Positions 39,024-54,504 of a stretch of 64,000 nt of DNA are shown here, piece by piece. Both the position numbers and the translations under genes were made by a program. The DNA comes from Diphasiastrum complanatum. Taxonomy: Eukaryota > Streptophyta > Lycopodiopsida > Lycopodiales > Lycopodiaceae. The stretch lies in NCBI GenBank assembly GCA_029204225.1, contig CM055100.1, positions 48,686,877 through 48,750,876 on the forward strand, in the 5' to 3' direction. Positions within the stretch are counted from its first letter, which is position 1; each line of letters opens with the position of its first letter. Below the pieces are notes generated by a model. The model was not told the DNA's origin, made no database searches, and worked only from the letters and a program-made list of their open reading frames with translations.

Positions 39024-40311
39024 GGGATTCTGAAGGGTTATGGATACCATGTATATACAGAAATGCATCCCTCATCAAAAGGTGCATTCCGCAAAAGAAA
39101 GATATCAAATATGGATTACAGAAACTTTTGGAAAAGAAGAATTTTAGAGTTCGAAGTTTCAAAGAGAGGTCAATCCATTTCAGAAGTCTTGATTCAACAT
39201 GTGTATATGCACAATGAAGTTATGGTGGTGGATGTCAATCCCGTAGATCGACTCAAATGCAATTGTATGTGATGGAACTTATGCTGGTTTTTCTATGTTA
39301 ATGATCCACATTCATTATTGTGATATATTTGTGTTAAAATGGAATATTGTCTTTTGCAGACTTGTATCCATCGAGCATAAGCGAATGGCAACCAATACAA
39401 TCACTTGCAGGCATTATAGACGTCGTTCATTCTTATATCGGTTTATTCCGGTATAAGCATCATTCTTTAAAGTCACTTTTGGATTCTGGCATTTTTTTTA
39501 CGATTCTCTTTGACATACCATGCAAAAATGGTTTGAATGACAAACTAGAAACTCTACCTCTCCTACATTTTTTAAGTGAGGAATGGGTTCCCCCCGATTC
39601 TACCATAACAGAAAGTTTTAGATCGAAGTTTTTTATGGACATTCAAAACTGCATGAAATGTAGCACAGGTTCAAAAACCAATAGACTATACTGGTATTTA
39701 CCATTTGCAATTTTTGTAGATTTTTTTGCTAGATGTAATGTTCGTAAAATAGCTACAATGTTCATTGCTAAGAATTTAACTGATGAAATGATATCAGAAC
39801 TCCTTGATGATCATTGGTATGTGAAAATTGATGGCAACATTCAATGTAGAGCTAATAAATCATCCATGATATTTCGATATCATATAGAAAAACAAATGTT
39901 TTTTTTTTTTATGTTTTATTATAGAAGATGGATTAGAGTTAATAATGATGGGAAAGCATTAGATCAAGACTTTACAGTGAACCATCATGAGCAAATGCAA
40001 ATAGAGCTGAAGCAAAATGGGGTTGTTATTGCGACAATTGAAGTGGAGGAGGACTGGAGTCTAAAATATATACAATCGGAACTTACAATGCTCCAATTTG
40101 ACATCTCTCAAAACTATGGTTTTCGAGTAAATGGAAGAATGGTACGTTTTTGTATTTGAATAGTCTGTTATGTAATTGTTATCATGTTATTTATTAACAA
40201 TGATTTATTGATAGACCATTTGCAATGTTAATGCAGATCAGAGCAAGGCAAGAAGATCATATCCCATGCAAAGATTTATTGTCAAGCATAGAAATTGTCA
40301 AAACAAAATAA
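38963..40311 (+). CDS. Unknown gene X, copy 2 (three exons)
   Basis: I do not recognise this family. Exon 1 (38963-39264) begins MAACNRRPRSAINSV; exon 2 (39360-40141) is open for its whole length; exon 3 (40237-40311) ends IEIVKTK. Introns are GT-AG, and the first is in phase 1 at the same codon as in copy 1. Conserved blocks are YLYPSS, EEWVPPDSTITESFRS, WYLPFAIFVDFF, LTDEMISELLDDHW, HHEQMQIEL and VEEDWSLKYIQSEL. The last block (W-S-L-x-x-I-x-x-E-L, then F-R-V-N-G) is faintly ubiquitin-fold-like, which is a guess. Compared with copy 1, exon 1 lacks about 17 bases near 39063, which shifts the frame, so this copy is probably not functional. It converges on a Ulp1 gene, as copy 1 does. Confidence 0.7.
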
Positions 40312-40451
40312 AACCTTTGATGGATCAGTAAATCTACAATATTGGTGAGCTTAACTTTCTTTGTTAAATTTTATATTGTTAACTTTTGGCTCCTTTTATA
40401 ATAACCCACATTGTTTATTGAAAAATATAATTCCATTGTTTTCATGTGCAG

Positions 40452-40560
40452 GTTCAAGGAAAGTGTAATGAAAGATGGAAATAGCAACAATAGAATATCA
40501 AATGATGGAAATAGCAACAATCGAATATCAAAAGACCCGAAAGGGTCATCATTTGTACAC
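40452..40560 (+). other. Possible extra 3' exon of X with a 30-bp tandem repeat
   Basis: After a good acceptor (TCATGTGCAG), an open frame encodes FKESVMKDGNSNNRIS, and the 30-base unit at 40474-40503 is repeated at 40504-40533, giving DGNSNNRIS twice. A similar acceptor precedes exon 3 in copy 1. Whether it is translated is unknown. Confidence 0.4.
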
Positions 40561-40620
40561 ATTGAATGTAAATTTTTGAAGTTCATATTTTTGTATTGGC
40601 CTTTCAACAAGATCATCTAT

Positions 40621-41173
40621 CTATTTCTCTATATAAATCTCTTTTTCATCAGCTCTTTCAAGTGCAAGCTCCCCAACTTTTTGTTCCATTGTCACCGATG
40701 TTGCATTAGAGAGGAAAATCTTAATCATCTCTTGTCGAAATTCAAATATATCATTTTGTGTGAATTTTGGACAGGTGAATTGCAAATCATCAACAATAAA
40801 CAAGTTAGACGAATACACAAAAATAAAAAATCATATAAATAAAATCAATGTACATCCAAACTCAAATTACCTGACGTATATTGACATTTTCACCTTGGCT
40901 AATGAACCATTTCATAAAGCATTTTACATTTTTAATGACATATCAGCCACAATTGAATGAGTCAACTTGCTGAGAGGACTGAGAATCAAAATACAAAATG
41001 TTAGTTTCACATTTTTTTTATATGACAATTTGCATCATGATAAAAGTTATTAAAAAATTGGTTACTTGTGTGTCTATTATCTCTATGTGCTTTGCTACAC
41101 ACATGGCCTTCATTGAAAAATATATGATCATGCTTTTGTACATCTCAATGTCGACATTGAAATGTGTTGAACT
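40621..41173 (-). pseudogene. Ulp1-type cysteine protease, copy 2 (5'-truncated, broken)
   Basis: Three minus-strand exons match the protease at 14237-15149. Exon 41173-41066 (STHFNVDIEMYKSM) aligns with NTHKEEMSLIYK of copy 1. Exon 40978-40871 is 108 bases, the same length as its counterpart, and reads SSQQVDSFNCG with the catalytic Gln and Cys. The last exon starts near 40779 with FTCPKFTQNDIFEF, aligned to CSCPKVDPKEIMHF. Three defects are visible. The exon with the His-Trp motif is absent. TGG is replaced by TGA at 40943-40945 directly after Cys-Gly. The last acceptor reads AA instead of AG at 40781-40780. The C-terminus is about 30 residues longer than in copy 1. It lies between X and gene Y, in the opposite orientation to both. 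Confidence 0.75.
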
Positions 41174-41189
41174 CTACTGCTTTTGATCT

Positions 41190-41430
41190 TATTTGCCAAC
41201 ACTCCCTCGCGTGCCTACGATATCAAATATTCTTGTCGACTGCCCAATATCGCTACCACGTGACGCTGCTGCTTCGATTTTTCCAGCTCACCGTCGCATG
41301 TCTGCGATATCGTTACATGCTTGTTTCTTTGATATCACTGCCACACAACATTGCCTCTCCGAATCCAAATTTTGGCCATTCCTCGCGTTGCTGCGATATT
41401 TAGTATCCAGTTTTCCCTGTCATATCTAAT
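41190..41430. promoter_or_regulatory. Divergent intergenic region with repeated GATATC/GCGATAT motifs
   Basis: Between the start of Y (+) and the start of the Ulp1 relic (-), the motif family CGATATC, AATATCGC, TGCGATATCG and TGCGATAT occurs four times within about 190 bases, with further GATATC-like forms. The spacing and the divergent genes suggest binding sites shared by both, perhaps for the element's own transposase. This is inference only. Confidence 0.35.
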
Positions 41431-42832
41431 ATGGAATCTGACAAGCTGCATAAGTTCCTCTCTGACGCTAGTGTTCTAGATAGGACTGAGTACTTTTCAT
41501 CTCTTTTTCGACTGAAATTTGATTTCGAGAGATTTGTGCTTGAGCACAAGTCTCACCTATTGGAGTTATTCGAAAAGTTTCGGACTAGCATCCAAGAATT
41601 ATCTCTTGTTATTGATGGCCTGAAATTTATTCATTTCCATGAATTGATAGTTGCCCAGCCTGAAGCCAAGCACAAGCATAATAGGAAGTTTACCAAGCTT
41701 GACGAGAGCCTGAAGGTTGTACAATATTGTGAATCCCATAGAAGATCATGCAGGTTTATAGCTGAGGGCATAACTTTTGTTTTCTTCATATATGCCTTAA
41801 TACCTGATGAAGGCCAATCTTCCAGATCAATTGGTGTTGGTCTTCAAGTAGAACATCTACTCAGAGATGTATTGTCTATGTGGACAGAAATTTAGAAGAC
41901 GAAGTATTGGGTGATGAGGAAGAGGCTAGGCTGGCTTCGATGTATGACCCTGCTCTATCACGGTCAATGGTAATATCTTCTACATCAGGTGTAGAAGAAT
42001 ACGATAAAAGCAAGACACTGCTTGACATTCCTGTATACCATATGAATAGCCTATCATATTTTTCATTAAATGATATTGGGGATGTGTTAGACATGAGAGA
42101 GGATGAGATCCTATCTGTACTAGCCAATGCATTGTCAGAATTTTTGGATATAATAGACGTCAATCATGATGATTTAATTGAAGGGATTGACTATGAAGAT
42201 GAAGGTGGTTGGAAGTTTGGAGAGCAGGTCTTACAAATTACAAGGAAACAATGTCTAGCCTATGGAGCAAATGCTCCTAGTGAGGAGGAGTTCATTGAGT
42301 TTCAAAAAAGATATCCTCCTCCAGAGCAATACATTTTTTCTAAGGTAGTGAGAAGTATTCCTGCTGGGCATGACTTGCATGGAAAAGGATTGTTGGAGTA
42401 TGACAAACATGACATGGTAATTTTCATTTTCTTATTCCGTCATAATCATATTTAGCATTGTATTAGGATTCAACATTGTGCCATTACCTGAAATACTTTG
42501 TACAAAATGAAATTTGTATTCAACATGACAACTTTTATTCACAAGCAGGAACTATAGTAATGGCAATAAAGCCATTGTCCTATTTTTGTGATGGACATAG
42601 ATATCCTAACAGTACATACAAAATCATTTTTGTGAAGAGGGATATAGCTATAAAAATATTGGGTTATGTTTCTGAAAATGTACCCAAAAGATCATCTGCT
42701 TTAGCAGTGTACACAAGTTACATAGAGTTGAGCAAAAGAAGATCGATTGAGCATCTGGATCCATATGAGAAGAGACAATTTCTTCATGACCATACTGCTC
42801 AGCTGACCTTTGATATCGATGAGAATATGTAA
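41431..42832 (+). CDS. Unknown gene Y
   Basis: I do not recognise this protein. Three open segments follow each other: 41431-41895 (begins MESDKLHKFLSDAS, helical, rich in charged residues), a frame covering 41850-42416 (acidic LEDEVLGDEEEARLASM, then AYGANAPSEEEFIEFQKRYP and PAGHDLHGKGLLEYDKHDM), and 42549-42832 (VMAIKPLSYFCDGHRYP to LTFDIDENM). The first two join only by a one-base shift near 41880. A GT-AG intron (42417-42548) separates the second and third, but the phases disagree by one, so another lesion is likely. It ends 19 bases from the end of the convergent transposase gene. Position suggests an accessory gene of the same mobile element, not a host gene. Confidence 0.5.
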
Positions 42833-42851
42833 TGTTTTAATTGTTTTTCTA

Positions 42852-44815
42852 TTATGATGATGAAGTTGAACTATTTCTCCTCGGATGTTGAAATGTCTTT
42901 TTGAATGAAATGAGATTTGTTGAATATTTGGTTTGATATCTAAACTGTGTTCTTCTGTAGAACCACTGAAATAATTGATATAAATAGCATCTCTTTGAAT
43001 TATATCCTCCATGGTTGGTTGCTCGATGAAAAGCTCCTCTTGCTTGCCAATGCGATTTCTCCATACCTTGAGAAGATCATATGCTCATATTTCCATATTC
43101 TTTTGCAAAAAATGTGGTGTGATGTAATAGAATATGCTGCAACCAGTAAAATAAATATATCAGAAATCAAATATATGACGTTTTTGAACAAATTTTGCAC
43201 AAAAACAAAAAGTGAATTACTATATAGTGTGTAACATGATCCTCTCCCCAATATTCTGCTATCGATTTGACAAGTATCTCACAATATTTTTGTAAATTTG
43301 CAATGTCGATTTCGGATAACTTTTCTTTTCGCAACATGTCAATCAAATTGTCGAGATTTTGCCATACTGCAAATTTTTTTTTTTCTTGTGTTGCCCCTAT
43401 CTTCAAAGTCTTTTGATGCTGCAACAACATCTTTCTAAACATTGCATGTCACGGTAGAAGACTTTTCAGTGTGATTGGATAAAAACCTTCTAGCTTTTGC
43501 ACCTCCAACAGATGGCTTGTTTGGAACGTTCTCTGATTTACCCGATAGTTTTTCACTTTTTTCTATTTTTACATTCTCCTTGTGCAAATCTGCCTTTGAA
43601 AGTACTTGCTCTAATCTCTCAATTCCAATTTTAGAGGCTGATTCAGATTTGGTATTCCAGACATACAAAATATGATTGTAAATCAATTTTTCAATAATTC
43701 GTACCTCAGCATGCAATGTGCATATGTGAATATTGATCAATGGAATTGCCAACACAGGCCTAAAGTTCGGATCCTCTCGATCTCTTGTTGGACCAACTCT
43801 TGATCTTGTCAAATTCAAGTCTTTACAATTCTTCATACAATACAAACAAGGATGTTTAGTATTTTTCCCATGTGAAACATTATACAAACATTTCAGTGTC
43901 TTTAAATCACCTGCAAGATGCCATAAAATTTGAAACGTGCAATAGTTTGGCACATATATTTTGTTTCCACCCATGTGCTCTTCAATAATCTTCACATAAT
44001 TTGATATTGAAAAAATCCACGACAAGATAGCATGGTCTTCTTTTAAAACCTAAAAAGTAATAAACACATACAAAGTTACAAACATTGACATTAGCAAGCT
44101 TAGGTGATAAAATACAATAATAAGTAAAATTGAAATATACCTGAAATGCTGCTAACTACCATATTTCATTCTCTGATTGAACACTAAATGGTGAATCATC
44201 TGCATCATTTTCAGTATTGTTCAATGCTCTGTTCATAAAGGTGATACTTATCTGTTCCAATTTTTGTCCCTTAACAATTTCAAACTCATCAAGTTTAATA
44301 ACCAATATCAATTTTCCTTGGACTTCTTTGTCAAATATTTTGTAATATTTAATCATGTATGCCACTACTTTGTTAATATCCAAAAATAAATTGCTAGACT
44401 CATTGTATTCCAATGTTCCACTCTCACATGTATACAACTTCTTGATATGAAATGGTTCACCTATAAGCATAGTCATACTCTTATTAAGACAATATCTTGT
44501 TTTTTACTCTAAATGGACGAGGAAGAGATAGCTTTCGAATCTTCACATGTGCAAAGGCTTCCTGTACAATTTTAAACAATAGAGTATATGCTTTACGACT
44601 AATTCTGAATCATCACATGCTCCCTGGATAACTCTTGCATCTAAGACATGTTGAATGCTCTGTATAATCATTGCAGCAATATCATTCTTAATTTTGTCAT
44701 AACGAGAATTCTTTAACATTTATTTTGTAGTTTTTGATGACAATATGGAACCCAAAGATTTTCTAATACTTGTAAAATCTTTATAATGTTCTCTCGCCAC
44801 CAAAGATGATCTGCA
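42852..44815 (-). pseudogene. DDE-type transposase of an unassigned family
   Basis: Several minus-strand segments form one transposase-like protein. 44476-44156 holds LVIKLDEFEIVKGQ, a good first catalytic Asp (44288-44290). 44025-43435 holds FQILWHLAGDLKTL (second Asp, 43906-43908), a CLYCMKNC zinc-type pair and CTLHAEVRIIEKL. 43442-43221 ends GEDHVTHYI, and after an 84-base intron 43136-42852 gives HILLHH and SSQGMEKSHWQARGAFHRAT, with the likely catalytic Glu at 43059-43061. A weaker N-terminal part may reach about 44815. Breaks are a TAG at 44156-44158, a frame change near 43440 and a TGA for Trp at 43077-43079. The motif order (D, GD-L-K, CxxC, LH, TxYxH, QGxE) resembles large eukaryotic DDE transposases but not classic plant CACTA, hAT or MULE. 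The exact superfamily is open. Confidence 0.65.
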
Positions 44816-50920
<6,105 letters not shown>

Positions 50921-51323
50921 CCTTAAAATGTTGGGCATTTTTCAATGCCAAATGATTTTAGCTTATGATTTTCGTAGAGTGTTTCCTTTGTTTTGCTTTG
51001 GATGTACTTGTTTTGGTTAAGTTTTCATTTATATATCTTATTATTTGAAGTTACCTCCATTTGTGGATAACATCAACTGTGCATAGGCCTCTACTTTTAT
51101 TGTTTGTTCTAGTGAGGTTGATTTGTGAAAAGATTTTCATATAGCTCATCATTGGCTTGAAGCCTATATCTTATGCTGCAAGAATCAATTTCATCAATGA
51201 AAACATCTTACAATTCATCTCCTATTCGATGATTTTCATCATCACTTGTGAAAATTGTCAACATTTCCTTGTCTAGTTTTAGGCCAAAATTGCTAAAAAT
51301 GGCACATAGTTTAGGATCTGACT

Positions 51324-51339
51324 TTTCACACGTGTGAAA
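51324..51339. promoter_or_regulatory. Palindrome with central G-box (CACGTG) in U3
   Basis: TTTCACACGTGTGAAA is fully self-complementary and contains CACGTG, the core bound by plant bHLH and bZIP factors. It sits about 180 bases before the TATA box. The related LTR at 59759-60414 keeps TTTCACATGTGTGAAA at the matching place, without the G-box core. The other copy in this element is at 53930-53945. Confidence 0.6.
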
Positions 51340-51516
51340 CAGGTCTAGATATTTTTAGTAAGTGTATTTTTTCAGTATGAAGAAGTGTCAAACTTCAAGA
51401 CCTTCGAAATGAGTCCATTTTCATGTATTTTGGACATATATGCCAATTTTACCTATATAGGGCATATTTTAGGTAAGGAGGGTCTAGAGAGAGGAGAGAG
51501 AGTCATCTCTCTCAGC

Positions 51517-51524
51517 TATATATA
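51517..51524 (+). promoter_or_regulatory. TATA box of the LTR promoter
   Basis: TATATATA follows a GA-rich and TCTCTC stretch, in the middle of the LTR where the U3/R boundary is expected. Confidence 0.6.
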
Positions 51525-51893
51525 GCAGGTAGGCCGTGGAGAAACAGGTTGGAGCAGATCCATTGTATTCATTTGCTTAATGAGAGATTTTTCTATTGGG
51601 TTCTCCTTCCATTGTTGGCATTGTGTAGTGATTGAGTTCAAGCTTTGTGTGTATGATCTTAGGTGCTTTCCAAAAGTGGTAGGCTGATGTATTATGGACT
51701 GTATAATGCTATTTTGGGCCGCACTTGATGTTTATGGAAGTTTCCATTTGTGTTAAATGCTTTTTGATCAAGTTCTTTGCATTCTAGGTAGCATAGAATG
51801 TGTTGCCAATTCCTAGCTTATGTAGTTTGGAGTGCAAGCATTCAAGCCAATGATCTTGGAGTTTAGATCCACTTAGGATCTGTATTTTTCACA

Positions 51894-51905
51894 TGGTATC
51901 AGAGC
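51894..51905 (+). promoter_or_regulatory. Primer binding site
   Basis: TGGTATCAGAGC directly after the LTR, complementary to the 3' end of initiator-Met tRNA. Confidence 0.9.
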
Positions 51906-52153
51906 TGGTTGGCTTCTATTTACAGTAAGTATTCCATTTTTGGTGATATTTGGATGTTTGATCAAGTTCTAGCATGATTTTGCATTGCTTTGTTGATCAA
52001 ATCTTACTAACCTTTGTTTTGTGAGTTGAACTTGTGGATCAAAAGCATATTTCAGGTCTATTGAAGATCAGAGGCTGAAAAGAAACTATTTTGGATCAGA
52101 TCATAACACCTAATCATTTGTGATTGTGAGGCTTGTGAAGAGAAGTATGTGAA

Positions 52154-53839
52154 GTGTTCAAAGTAGGATGTACTTTGAATGATGTTTTTATGAACGATAG
52201 TGAGGAAGAATCATTATCATATGACTCATTACCTAAATCATTGAGTAGAAGTTCATGTTTGAAAAGAGAGAGTACTTCAATCACTCTTATGTTGAAGGTA
52301 CTAAGGATTCTTTTCTTGGCTTCTAATATTCAAGAGTCTTCTACTTCTTATGGTGCAACTATCAAGAGGGAGGTTTCTAACTTTTGTGGTGCTAGCATTA
52401 AGAGGGAGTCTTGTGAAGGAAAGGGCAATGGAAGAGTGGTTCTTGGGAAGATCCAAAGCATGGATCTAACATCTCTTCATCAACTCAAAGCATTCTATGA
52501 TTGTGGTGGATTGTTCATTCATGGTCAAGATGGCAAAAGGTTGGTTGAAGAAGACTACATGGAGCAACTCAAGTGGCAACTTCTTCAAGGCAAGGGAGAT
52601 ATCATTGGTGAGCTTATTGAGGTTTGTTATGAACTCAAGAGGGCTGTTTTGATTAGGTTTGATACTCATCTTCACCTACTCTACTTCATGTTAAATGGAA
52701 ATGTTGGAATCTATCTTTTGGTTTATGATGGTGGCATTGTTTTCACTAACTATAGTGAAGGGTCAAATTTGAGCATTGATGAGATCTTGTGGGATGTTAA
52801 TCATGTGTTTGAGAGGGAGTATCTTCAGAGGTTCAGATCTGAAGATGTTTATAAATGCAAAGTCCTTGATGTTTTATTGGAAGATCAAGATGTTGATCTT
52901 GAATTGCTTCATCAACACCAAGAGGCAAGTAGCAATTGGAAGCTAGTCAAAAGCATGAAAGGGGAGCCACATGGGCAAAGCATCTTGGATCTGTTTTTAC
53001 AGGTCCTTGAAGGTTCAAGTAAGGTTCTTGGAGTAGAAAGGAAGTGTCCTTTTACTCTACCTTACTTTTTTAATCTCATGTATGAACATTGTTATGTCAA
53101 TGTGTTGAAATTGTCAAATTTCAATAAAACTAGTTCCATAGTTTTGCATCCTTTGGATCTTGGAGATGGAATAGTTATCATTGCTGGTTTGTATGATCAA
53201 GTACATGAATTCATTCAGATCTTGAAAGGTATTGAAGTGGTCAATATGTTTTCTTTTGAACAAAGTTCAAGATCTAGTATTCTAGTGTTGGCAAATTGGC
53301 AACTTGTTGACATTGTAGGATCAAGCGTTGTGTGCAAATCTTGTGGAGGTACTTCAAGTATTTCAAGTTCAGGTTTTGGTCATTCAAATGGAGTAGGGAA
53401 CACATCTTTTTGGCATTCATTCACTCAAAGGCTTTCATGGATTGAAGATCTACAAAGGCAAGGTGGTGATGGAAGTTCATTCATGGAGATACATGTTGCA
53501 TTCACTATATGTATAGTGAAATGTGGAGGAGGCATGCAAACACTTGTTGATCACTTTCATTTACAACTTGTTTGCTGCTATTTTACAGAGAAACTAGAGA
53601 TGGATACATGGAGAAATTCATTAATTGAGATTCTATGTTCTTTTACATGTACAATTTTTATGATTCTATGTAAAATTGATGTAAGAAATAGTGAAGCATC
53701 CTATATGGACACTATTATCTATATCAATTATGTTGTGTCCTATTTTGTACATATTAGGATCCTTGAGAAGAGATCTATTCTGATGATGGAGATCATTCTT
53801 AAGTTGGAACAAAGTAGTGTTGTAAAACTAGCAAGTTAA
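52154..53839 (+). CDS. 561-codon ORF of unknown function inside the LTR element
   Basis: I do not recognise this protein. It begins MFKVGCTLNDVFMNDSEEES and ends SSVVKLAS just before the polypurine tract. At this base composition 561 codons without a stop cannot be chance, and the flanking LTRs are still identical, so the frame was intact at the last transposition. No gag, zinc-knuckle, protease, integrase or RT motif appears. The first 90 residues are Ser-rich with two KRE repeats (ATIKREVSN, ASIKRESCE). The middle has alternating hydrophobic segments (LHLLYFMLNGNVGIYLLVYD), then a Gly/Ser stretch (CKSCGGTSSISSSGFGHSNG). The last 100 residues are hydrophobic (IEILCSFTCTIFMILC), perhaps membrane-spanning. 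It could be a captured host gene or a novel element gene. The start is uncertain by a few codons; 52154 is a GTG in the track's frame, with the next ATG downstream. Confidence 0.7.
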   Translation: MFKVGCTLNDVFMNDSEEESLSYDSLPKSLSRSSCLKRESTSITLMLKVLRILFLASNIQESSTSYGATIKREVSNFCGASIKRESCEGKGNGRVVLGKIQSMDLTSLHQLKAFYDCGGLFIHGQDGKRLVEEDYMEQLKWQLLQGKGDIIGELIEVCYELKRAVLIRFDTHLHLLYFMLNGNVGIYLLVYDGGIVFTNYSEGSNLSIDEILWDVNHVFEREYLQRFRSEDVYKCKVLDVLLEDQDVDLELLHQHQEASSNWKLVKSMKGEPHGQSILDLFLQVLEGSSKVLGVERKCPFTLPYFFNLMYEHCYVNVLKLSNFNKTSSIVLHPLDLGDGIVIIAGLYDQVHEFIQILKGIEVVNMFSFEQSSRSSILVLANWQLVDIVGSSVVCKSCGGTSSISSSGFGHSNGVGNTSFWHSFTQRLSWIEDLQRQGGDGSSFMEIHVAFTICIVKCGGGMQTLVDHFHLQLVCCYFTEKLEMDTWRNSLIEILCSFTCTIFMILCKIDVRNSEASYMDTIIYINYVVSYFVHIRILEKRSILMMEIILKLEQSSVVKLAS

Positions 53840-53842
53840 GTT

Positions 53843-53852
53843 GAAGAGGGAG
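53843..53852 (+). promoter_or_regulatory. Polypurine tract
   Basis: GAAGAGGGAG lies directly against the 3' LTR and serves as the primer for plus-strand DNA. Confidence 0.85.
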
Positions 53853-54499
53853 TGTGAAAATTGTCAACATTTCCTTGTCTAGTTTTAGGCCAAAATTGCT
53901 AAAAATGGCACATAGTTTAGGATCTGACTTTTCACACGTGTGAAACAGGTCTAGATATTTTTAGTAAGTGTATTTTTTCAGTATGAAGAAGTGTCAAACT
54001 TCAAGACCTTCGAAATGAGTCCATTTTCATGTATTTTGGACATATATGCCAATTTTACCTATATAGGGCATATTTTAGGTAAGGAGGGTCTAGAGAGAGG
54101 AGAGAGAGTCATCTCTCTCAGCTATATATAGCAGGTAGGCCGTGGAGAAACAGGTTGGAGCAGATCCATTGTATTCATTTGCTTAATGAGAGATTTTTCT
54201 ATTGGGTTCTCCTTCCATTGTTGGCATTGTGTAGTGATTGAGTTCAAGCTTTGTGTGTATGATCTTAGGTGCTTTCCAAAAGTGGTAGGCTGATGTATTA
54301 TGGACTGTATAATGCTATTTTGGGCCGCACTTGATGTTTATGGAAGTTTCCATTTGTGTTAAATGCTTTTTGATCAAGTTCTTTGCATTCTAGGTAGCAT
54401 AGAATGTGTTGCCAATTCCTAGCTTATGTAGTTTGGAGTGCAAGCATTCAAGCCAATGATCTTGGAGTTTAGATCCACTTAGGATCTGTATTTTTCACA
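53853..54499 (+). repeat. 3' LTR of the 51247-54499 element
   Basis: Same length and, by eye, same sequence as 51247-51893. Confidence 0.95.
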
Positions 54500-54504
54500 T
54501 CACT

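Larger units (their letters stand above)
51247..51893 (+). repeat. 5' LTR of the 51247-54499 element
   Basis: Begins TGTGAAAATTGTC and ends TTTTTCACA. It holds a perfect 16-base palindrome TTTCACACGTGTGAAA (51324-51339) and a TATA box TATATATA (51517-51524). Identical by eye to 53853-54499. Confidence 0.95.
51247..54499 (+). mobile_element. Complete young non-autonomous copia-type LTR element with a foreign-looking ORF
   Basis: LTRs at 51247-51893 and 53853-54499 are both 647 bases and read as identical. TCACT precedes the left LTR (51242-51246) and follows the right one (54500-54504), so it is a recent insertion. The primer binding site and polypurine tract are in place. LTRs and leader resemble those of the copia element at 57046-60414 on the other strand, but after about 120 bases of leader the interior is unrelated and lacks gag, protease, integrase, reverse transcriptase and RNase H. 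Its only gene is the 561-codon ORF listed below. Confidence 0.95.
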
